Positions 1 to 4,979 of a stretch of DNA of 8,467 nucleotides are shown one piece after another. This DNA comes from JBFWWP01 sp050246115 (GTDB taxonomy: Bacteria; Planctomycetota; UBA8108; UBA1146; JAJFFE01): positions 1-8,467 of the forward strand of contig JBFWWP010000058.1 of assembly GCA_050246115.1 (NCBI GenBank). Direction: 5' to 3'. How positions within the stretch are numbered: the first letter of the stretch is position 1; every line of letters starts with the position of its first letter. The notes below the pieces were generated by a model. The model saw nothing but the letters and a program-made list of their open reading frames with translations. It was not told the DNA's origin and did no database searches. Made by a program: the position numbers and the translations under genes.

Positions 1-32
1 GCCACCGGCGGCGGGTCAACGGCAGGGAGCGC

Positions 33-641
33 ATGACATCGACGAGAGAGCGTAGTCGGTTCCTTGCCAAGTTCCTGGGGAACGTGCGCCAAGTGTCTGC
101 GGTGACCCCAGCAAGTCGTTGGCTTGCCCGCTCCCATGCCGAACGCGTGACTCCCGGTGCGCCGCAAGTGATCGTCGAAGTCGGGTCGGGCACGGGGGTC
201 GTCACCGAAGCCCTGGCGGCGCGCATGCATCCCAGCAGTACGTTGGTGGCGATCGAACTCGATGGCGAACTCGCCCGAATGACCCAGGATCGGGTACCTC
301 TGGCACACGTCCTAGCGGCGGACGTGAGCGACATTGGCGCGATCCTCGCGCAACTCGGGTGCCCCCGAATCGACCTGCTGGTGTGCTGCCTGGCCCTTCC
401 GCACCTGCCGCGTTCCACCGTGGAAACACTGTTCGCAGCACTCGCGACCCTCGGGCAAAACGCGTGGTACGTGCAACAAACCCTCGTGCCCCTGGTGTAT
501 CGGCGGACCTACAAGCGGCTCTTCGAAGAGGTCCACTTTCGCCCGGTTCTCAGGAACCTTCCGCCCGGGGGAACGTACCAGTGCCGCGGACTCCGGCCCG
601 ACTACGTACAACACCTTCCCGGGCGGGTCGAACACGCCTGA
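33..641 (+). CDS. PmtA-like class I SAM-dependent methyltransferase (possible phospholipid N-methyltransferase)
   Basis: A 202-residue protein with a Rossmann-type SAM-binding fold. Motif I is EVGSGTG at residues 49-55, the acidic end of strand 2 is E75 (AIELD), and D97 (AADV) fits the adenine-contacting position. The LVCCLALPHLP segment (about 116-126) sits where motif IV lies. The N-terminus, with an FL..F..N..QVSAVTPASRWLA pattern at about 10-32, resembles the membrane-binding helix and 'AVxPSSxxLA' signature of the Agrobacterium/Sinorhizobium-type PmtA family (COG3963). The RNLPPGGTY stretch at 174-182 resembles that family's C-terminus. Known members methylate phosphatidylethanolamine toward phosphatidylcholine at the membrane surface. 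Length is normal for the family. The ATG at 33 follows AGGGAG at 24-29. The upstream promoter lies outside the window, so operon membership to the left is unknown. The exact substrate is inferred; KsgA-like or other small-molecule methyltransferases are alternatives. Confidence 0.75.
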   Translation: MTSTRERSRFLAKFLGNVRQVSAVTPASRWLARSHAERVTPGAPQVIVEVGSGTGVVTEALAARMHPSSTLVAIELDGELARMTQDRVPLAHVLAADVSDIGAILAQLGCPRIDLLVCCLALPHLPRSTVETLFAALATLGQNAWYVQQTLVPLVYRRTYKRLFEEVHFRPVLRNLPPGGTYQCRGLRPDYVQHLPGRVEHA

Positions 642-717
642 CCGCCGAGCGGAGCCGCACTCCAAGTAGCCCACCGGGGACCTCATGGTTGAGCGGCTCG
701 ATGCGCCGAATCGGACA

Positions 718-729
718 CCCTCCGGAGGG
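718..729. repeat. 12-bp perfect palindrome CCCTCCGGAGGG
   Basis: CCCTCCGGAGGG reads identically on both strands. With no room for a loop it is a better candidate for a dimeric-regulator operator than for a transcript hairpin. It lies about 30 bases upstream of the candidate -35 element and 160 bases upstream of the PHP-GT start. The function is inference, and a chance palindrome in GC-rich DNA is possible. Confidence 0.35.
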
Positions 730-758
730 CGAGCTCAGCCCCAAAAAGTCACCCCTCC

Positions 759-788
759 TTGACCGCGCCTTAAAGAACTCCCGCTAGC
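759..788 (+). promoter_or_regulatory. Weak sigma70-like promoter candidate for the PHP-GT / radical SAM unit
   Basis: TTGACC at 759-764 matches five of six bases of the -35 consensus. GCTAGC at 783-788 lies 18 bases further on and is a poor -10 match, of a kind sometimes accepted in GC-rich bacteria. This is the most AT-containing stretch of the gap and leaves a leader of roughly 95 bases before the start codon. It is a pattern match only. Confidence 0.28.
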
Positions 789-805
789 CTTCTTCCCATC
801 GAAGG

Positions 806-869
806 CCAGCGCTGCCGCGGACCTTCCAACCGTGTGAGCCCTACTCCAGCGCTGCGCGACCGAGCGCTC
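806..869. repeat. Three AGCGCT-centred 8-bp palindromes in the PHP-GT leader
   Basis: The 10-mer CCAGCGCTGC occurs at 806-815 and again at 846-855, exactly 40 bases apart, close to four helical turns. Each copy contains the 8-bp palindrome CAGCGCTG. A third related palindrome, GAGCGCTC, lies at 862-869, just before the Shine-Dalgarno sequence. The arrangement could be an operator array downstream of the candidate promoter. Chance is not excluded, because GCGC-rich words are common here. Confidence 0.3.
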
Positions 870-888
870 CGGCGATGAAGGAGACCCG

Positions 889-3399
889 ATGCCATGTTCG
901 CGGGCCGATCTCCACGTCCACAGCAAGTACTCGGATCGCCCTTCCGAGTGGTTTCTCCGCCGCATCGGCTCGCCTGAATCCTTCGTCGAGCCGCTCGAGA
1001 TCTACGAGCGCGCGCGGGCCCGCGGCATGCAGTTCGTGACGATCTCCGATCACAACTGCATCCAAGGTGCGCTCGAGATCGCGCACCTGCCCGACACCTT
1101 CGTCTCGACCGAGGTGACGACATACTTTCCGGAGGACGGCTGCAAGATCCACTGCCTGGTGAGCGGGATCACCGAGCGGCAGTTCGAGCGCATCGAGGAA
1201 CTTCGGTCGAACATCTATGAGTTCCGCGACTACGTGCTGGAGGAAGGGATCGTCTACTCGGTCGCGCACCCGTTCTTTCGCGTCAACAACAAGCTCGAAC
1301 TCGCCCACTTCGAGAAACTGGTCCTGCTGTTCAACCGCTTCGAAGCGATCAACGGCACGCGGGATCGCCGGGCGTGTGACCTCGCGCACGCGATCCTCAG
1401 CGGGCTCAACCCGGCGCACATTCAAGCGTTCACGGATCGCCATGGAATCGAGCCTCATGGGCCAACGCCGTGGCGCAAGACCTTCACCGGGGGTAGCGAT
1501 GATCACAGCGGGCGCTACATCGGACAGGCTCACACCGAAACGCCCGAGGCACGCAACGTCGACCAGTTTCTCGACCACCTGCGACGCGGTCACCACCGAC
1601 CCGGTGGTGAACACGGAACGAGCCTGCTCCTGGCGCACTGCTTCTATCAAATCGGCTATGCCTACTACTCCAATCGACTGGCGCCGAACGCGTCCCCCGG
1701 CAGCATCCTGGTCTCGGAGTTGTTTCGACGTCTACTCGATGAACCCACAGTGCGCGGCGGCTTCACGCTGGGCAAGCTCGGCCGACGCCTGACGCAGATC
1801 GTGGGCCGCGTGCTGCCCGGACGGCGTGCGCGCCGCCTCAGCGAGTTCGATCGCACCCTGGTTCAAGAGTTCGGTGAGCTCCTTCAGACTGCCGAGGGCA
1901 ACGGCACCGTCGACTACGCTCCGGGAGCCCTGCAAGATCGGCGCACCTTTGAACTCGCATGCAAGATCAGCCACCAGGTCGCGTACTCGTTCTTGCGCAA
2001 GCTCCATGGGTACCTGCGGGAAGGCAGGTTGACCGATAGCCTGCAGAGCTTCGCCGCCCTAGGTCCGGTCGCGCTCGGGATTCTGCCCTACCTCGCATCG
2101 TTCAAGACCCAGCACAAGGACGAAGAGTTCCTCCAGCGAATGGCCATGGCCTTCCCATGGACCCACGAGCGACAGCTCAAGTCCAACCGCCGAGCCTGGG
2201 TCACCGACACTTTCGACGATGTGAACGGTGTGGCGCGAACGATCTCCACGCTCGGTACATTGGCGGGTCGCGCCGGCATGCCACTCACGGTGCTGACTTC
2301 GCTCGAGACGACTCCCGAAGTGCCCTTCGATTTGCTCAACTTCAAGCCGACCGGCACCTTCTCGGTGCCGGAGTACGAGCAGCAGACCCTGCCGTTTCCA
2401 CCGTTCCTCGAGATCCTCGAGAACATCGAGCGTGCCGGCTATTCAGAGCTGCTGATCTCCACACCAGGACCCATGGGGCTCGTGGCATTGACGGCGGCGA
2501 ACATGTTCAAGCTGCGCGCCGTGGGCATCTACCACACGGACTTCCCGGAGTACGTGCGACGACTGACCGGCGACGCCAATCTGGAGCAGCTCACCTGGCG
2601 CTACATGCTCTGGTTCTACCAGCAAATGGACGTGATCTACGTTCCCAGCGAGGCCACGGCCAAGCGGCTGTGTCGCCATGGCTTCGATCCTGACCGACTC
2701 CGAGTATTGGGCCGCGGCGTCGACCGGGAGCGCTTCGACCCCGCGTTCCGCACCGACGGCTTCTGGCGACGCTTCGGCGGCGGCGAGGCGTTCCGCTTCT
2801 TGTACGTTGGGCGCGTGAGTCGGGAGAAGAACGTCGAGCACCTGATCGAGAGCTTCCTCGAACTGAGCGATCGACGCGCCGGTTCGAGCCTGTCGATCGT
2901 GGGGGACGGACCGGCGCTGGCAGACCTCGAAGAGCGTTTCCGACGACGAGGGGTCATCTTCACGGGTGTCCTGCGCGGCGACGACCTCGCCCGCGCCTTC
3001 GCGTCATCGGATGTGTTCGTGTTTCCCTCCCTCACCGACACCTATGGCAACGTGGTCCTCGAGGCCCATGCGAGTGGCCTGCCCGCGATCGTCATGGACG
3101 AAGGCGGCCCACCGGAGATCGTGCGGCGCTTCGGGTCGGGTTTGGTCGTCGCCGATGGATCGCGCGCAGCGTTGAGTGCGGCCATGGAGCGCATGCTGGA
3201 CGATCGACCGTTGCGGAGGTCGCTGAGTGAGCGGGCCCTGGCGGGGGCTCGGAGCTGTACGTGGGAGCGGGTGCTGGAGGGGATCTGGAGTGGCCAAGGA
3301 ACGGGCGCGCACCCGGAAGCGGGGCCCGGCGAGCCAACGGAACGGTGGCGTTCGGCGGTGGGAGTCGATCGCAACGAGGCCTCGCCAGCCGTTCGCTAG
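889..3399 (+). CDS. PHP-domain phosphoesterase fused to GT4 glycosyltransferase
   Basis: An 836-residue two-domain protein. Residues 1-215 form a PHP domain carrying the expected metal ligands: HVH at 9-11, SDHN with D54/H55, E75, H127 in AHP, GSDDH with D204/D205/H206, and H215 in GQAHTE. PHP domains are di- or tri-metal phosphoesterases. Residues about 434-800 form a GT-B glycosyltransferase of family GT4. They include a nucleotide-sugar enzyme N-terminus (DVNGVAR at 444-450), YHTDFPEYVRRL (548-559), VPSEAT (585-590), the GRGVD loop (608-612), GRVSREKN (641-648), GDGP (672-675), and PSLTDTYG followed by LEAHASGLP (713-732). The pattern is closest to the SQD2/MgtA/PimB-like sugar transferases that act on membrane lipids. 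The middle (about 245-430) is not a domain I recognise and contains a hydrophobic stretch at 388-405. Residues 802-836 are a Gly/Pro/Glu-rich tail without evident homology. The ATG at 889 follows AAGGAGA at 878-884. The radical SAM gene follows by 44 bases. The domains are clear; sugar donor, acceptor and the phosphoester substrate are unknown. Confidence 0.9.
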   Translation: MPCSRADLHVHSKYSDRPSEWFLRRIGSPESFVEPLEIYERARARGMQFVTISDHNCIQGALEIAHLPDTFVSTEVTTYFPEDGCKIHCLVSGITERQFERIEELRSNIYEFRDYVLEEGIVYSVAHPFFRVNNKLELAHFEKLVLLFNRFEAINGTRDRRACDLAHAILSGLNPAHIQAFTDRHGIEPHGPTPWRKTFTGGSDDHSGRYIGQAHTETPEARNVDQFLDHLRRGHHRPGGEHGTSLLLAHCFYQIGYAYYSNRLAPNASPGSILVSELFRRLLDEPTVRGGFTLGKLGRRLTQIVGRVLPGRRARRLSEFDRTLVQEFGELLQTAEGNGTVDYAPGALQDRRTFELACKISHQVAYSFLRKLHGYLREGRLTDSLQSFAALGPVALGILPYLASFKTQHKDEEFLQRMAMAFPWTHERQLKSNRRAWVTDTFDDVNGVARTISTLGTLAGRAGMPLTVLTSLETTPEVPFDLLNFKPTGTFSVPEYEQQTLPFPPFLEILENIERAGYSELLISTPGPMGLVALTAANMFKLRAVGIYHTDFPEYVRRLTGDANLEQLTWRYMLWFYQQMDVIYVPSEATAKRLCRHGFDPDRLRVLGRGVDRERFDPAFRTDGFWRRFGGGEAFRFLYVGRVSREKNVEHLIESFLELSDRRAGSSLSIVGDGPALADLEERFRRRGVIFTGVLRGDDLARAFASSDVFVFPSLTDTYGNVVLEAHASGLPAIVMDEGGPPEIVRRFGSGLVVADGSRAALSAAMERMLDDRPLRRSLSERALAGARSCTWERVLEGIWSGQGTGAHPEAGPGEPTERWRSAVGVDRNEASPAVR

Positions 3400-3443
3400 C
3401 AGAATCGTGCCTGGCGTCGCGCCAGCGTGGAAGAGAGAGTTCG

Positions 3444-4784
3444 ATGCGGATCGGCTGGAAGGACCTGAGAGCACTCGCACGACGCCGGGTTCCCGGTCAA
3501 GTGGTCATCCAGATGACCGACCGTTGCAACGCCAGGTGCCCGCAGTGCGAGATGCGCGTAACCGAGAAGTTCACGCGCACCGATTCGAGCCTCGACGAAA
3601 TGAAGCGCACGGTCGACGCTGCCGCCGCCAAGGGGTTCTCGGTGCTGTCCTTTACCGGTGGCGAGCCGCTGCTGTTTCTGGATCAGGTCGTCGAACTCCT
3701 CCACCACGCCGGCCGTGCTGGGCTGCGTTACCTTCGGACCGGCACCAATGGCTATCTCTTTGCGCGCCCGGAAGCGCCGGGCTGGGAGCGCCGGGTCCGC
3801 GAAGTAGCCGAGAAGCTCGCAGGCAGCCCGATCCGCAACTTCTGGATCAGCGTGGACTCGGCCGTTCCAGAAGTCCATGAACGAATGCGCGGGTTCAAGG
3901 GCTTGTGGTCCGGGATCGAGCGCGCCGTGCCGATCTTCCATGAGTACGGCTTGTACCCGTCCGCGAACCTCGGATTGAACCGCAACATCGGCGGTGACGA
4001 CACTTGGGATCTCTCGACCGCCGCGGGCACCGAGAGCGAACCGGCGTACCTCGAGGAGTTCTATCGTCGGTTCCGTGACGCACTCGACCTGTTCTACCGC
4101 CGAGTGACTTCCATGGGTTTCACGATCGTCAACTGCTGCTACCCGATGAGCGTCGACGAAGTCGCAGCGCCATCCGGGTTGCAAGCAGTGTACGCGGCGA
4201 CCTCGGCGGACCGTATCGTGCGCTTTCACGACCGTGAACGGGCCGAACTCTTCCGCGCGCTCTTCGACACGATTCCGTCGCATCGGCCGCACCTCCGTAT
4301 CTTCTCCCCGCGCACGACCCTGCATTCCATGGTCCAGCGCTACACCGGGGTGGAGTCCGGTAGTCAGTACGGTTGTCGCGGCGGAATCGACTTCTTCTTC
4401 GTGAACGCGCGCGACGGAAACACGTACCCCTGTGGTTACCGTGGAAACGAAAACCTCGGCAAGCTCTGGGACCTCGATCTCGCGACGACGGCCGGGCCGG
4501 CGACCTGCCGGGACTGTGACTGGGAGTGCTGGCGAGACCCCTCCGAACTATTCGGCCCGGTGCTCGAGGGGATCGGAAGTCCGCTCGCCTTGTATCGCCA
4601 CTGGCAATCGGATCGTCGCTACTTCGAACTCTGGAAGGAAGACTTGCGCTACTACCGCGCGTGCGAGTTCTTCGACGGACGCCGGCCACCAAACTTCGAC
4701 CGTCTGCGGAGGTTCGGCGAGCCGCCGCGAGCAACGCCAACGGTGACGCCGAAGGCGGCAACCGCGATTCCATCCAGGCTCTGA
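3444..4784 (+). CDS. Radical SAM enzyme with C-terminal SPASM/twitch-like cysteine cluster
   Basis: A 446-residue protein. The radical SAM cluster motif CX3CX2C (CNARCPQC) is at C28, C32 and C35, preceded by the typical strand VVIQMTDRC. GGEP at 72-75 is the SAM-amino-group motif. WISVDS (134-139) and NLGLNRN (175-181) fit later strands of the partial TIM barrel. Toward the C-terminus C311, C330 and the CRDCDWEC group (C355, C358, C362) look like ligands of an auxiliary Fe-S cluster in a SPASM- or twitch-like domain, although the spacing is not the canonical seven-cysteine SPASM. Such enzymes modify peptides, sugars or other small molecules by radical chemistry; the substrate here cannot be told. 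The open frame extends upstream to an ATG at 3261, but that lies inside the preceding gene. The ATG at 3444 follows a purine-rich GGAAGAGAGAG (3429-3439) and places the Cys motif at a normal distance, so I chose it. Likely co-transcribed with the PHP-GT gene. Confidence 0.9.
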   Translation: MRIGWKDLRALARRRVPGQVVIQMTDRCNARCPQCEMRVTEKFTRTDSSLDEMKRTVDAAAAKGFSVLSFTGGEPLLFLDQVVELLHHAGRAGLRYLRTGTNGYLFARPEAPGWERRVREVAEKLAGSPIRNFWISVDSAVPEVHERMRGFKGLWSGIERAVPIFHEYGLYPSANLGLNRNIGGDDTWDLSTAAGTESEPAYLEEFYRRFRDALDLFYRRVTSMGFTIVNCCYPMSVDEVAAPSGLQAVYAATSADRIVRFHDRERAELFRALFDTIPSHRPHLRIFSPRTTLHSMVQRYTGVESGSQYGCRGGIDFFFVNARDGNTYPCGYRGNENLGKLWDLDLATTAGPATCRDCDWECWRDPSELFGPVLEGIGSPLALYRHWQSDRRYFELWKEDLRYYRACEFFDGRRPPNFDRLRRFGEPPRATPTVTPKAATAIPSRL

Positions 4785-4913
4785 ACCCGCTCTTCGGCTC
4801 CGCAGGGTCCGCAGGGGCCGCGACGCTGCATGGCGGCTGGGGCCGAAGGGCCCGCGAGCGAACCCCACCGTTTTGGCGCTCACCGCCTCGTATTCACCGG
4901 CGGCTCGTGGCGC

Positions 4914-4930
4914 CATAAGGAACATTTATG
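4914..4930. promoter_or_regulatory. CATAA-N7-TTATG dyad, possible peroxide-regulator (OxyR/LysR-type) site
   Basis: CATAA at 4914-4918 and TTATG at 4926-4930 are perfect 5-bp inverted repeats separated by seven bases. The ATAA-N7-TTAT core has the spacing of an OxyR half-site (ATAG-N7-CTAT) and contains the T-N11-A pattern of LysR-family boxes. Its centre lies about 58 bases upstream of the katG start codon and about 31 bases upstream of the candidate -10, a sensible activator position. I could not find a matching second OxyR half-site on either side, so regulator identity is only a suggestion. Confidence 0.35.
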
Positions 4931-4952
4931 CGACTTGGAACCGGGAACCTCC

Positions 4953-4958
4953 TACACT
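4953..4958 (+). promoter_or_regulatory. katG: Candidate katG -10 element TACACT
   Basis: TACACT matches four of six bases of TATAAT and lies 21 bases upstream of the katG start, giving a short leader that just contains the Shine-Dalgarno sequence. There is no good -35 at the usual distance, which fits an activator-dependent promoter using the dyad at 4914-4930. This is a weak pattern match. Confidence 0.3.
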
Positions 4959-4969
4959 GCCGCCATGAC

Positions 4970-4975
4970 AGGAGG
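4970..4975 (+). promoter_or_regulatory. katG: katG ribosome binding site AGGAGG
   Basis: A perfect AGGAGG four bases before the ATG at 4980. It decides the start: the in-frame ATG at 4965 overlaps this element and has no Shine-Dalgarno of its own, and the further upstream in-frame ATG at 4830 would add 50 residues with no family resemblance. Confidence 0.75.
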
Positions 4976-4979
4976 CTTC

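Larger units (their letters stand above)
642..888. other. Intergenic region between methyltransferase and PHP-GT genes
   Basis: 247 bases without a convincing coding frame. It holds a 12-bp perfect palindrome (718-729), a weak promoter candidate (759-788), and three 8-bp palindromes sharing an AGCGCT core (807-814, 847-854, 862-869). The length and content suggest that the PHP-GT gene has its own promoter rather than depending only on read-through from the methyltransferase. I see no hairpin followed by a T-run that would be a clear terminator for the methyltransferase. Confidence 0.6.
4785..4979. other. Intergenic region upstream of katG
   Basis: 195 bases between the radical SAM stop and the katG start. 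It contains a tandem 9-bp duplication TCCGCAGGG (4799-4807 and 4808-4816), a small GGGCC-GAAG-GGCCC hairpin (4840-4853) with no T-run, a CATAA-N7-TTATG dyad (4914-4930), and three GGAAC words (4919, 4937, 4944). The last 80 bases are visibly less GC-rich than the surrounding genes, as expected for a promoter. Confidence 0.55.

Noticed and set aside
119..787. Second + strand frame of 222 codons overlapping the methyltransferase and the following gap
   Set aside because: Its translation is Arg/Pro/Ser-rich low-complexity sequence typical of an out-of-frame reading of GC-rich DNA, and the other frame has methyltransferase motifs.
841..1650. Minus-strand open frame of 269 codons opposite the PHP domain
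   Set aside because: The + strand frame carries all PHP metal ligands; the antisense translation has no recognisable motif and is a codon-bias shadow.
3290..3399. Possible frameshift at the end of the PHP-GT gene because the last ~35 residues lose homology
   Set aside because: The GT domain is already complete by about residue 800, and neither alternative frame continues a glycosyltransferase; a variable tail is the simpler reading.
3261..3443. 61-codon upstream extension of the radical SAM gene
   Set aside because: It overlaps the end of the PHP-GT gene by more than 130 bases and encodes Gly/Arg/Ser-rich sequence without family resemblance; the ATG at 3444 has a purine-rich ribosome site.
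3396..4325. Minus-strand open frame of 309 codons opposite the radical SAM gene
   Set aside because: The + strand frame has a clear radical SAM signature; the antisense frame has no motif and no suitable ribosome binding site that I can see.
4840..4853. GGGCC-GAAG-GGCCC hairpin as terminator of the PHP-GT/radical SAM unit
   Set aside because: Only a 5-bp stem and no T-run follows; such small GC hairpins are common by chance here.
4830..4979. 50-codon N-terminal extension of KatG
   Set aside because: The perfect AGGAGG before 4980 and the family's usual length favour the later start; the extension also covers the likely promoter.
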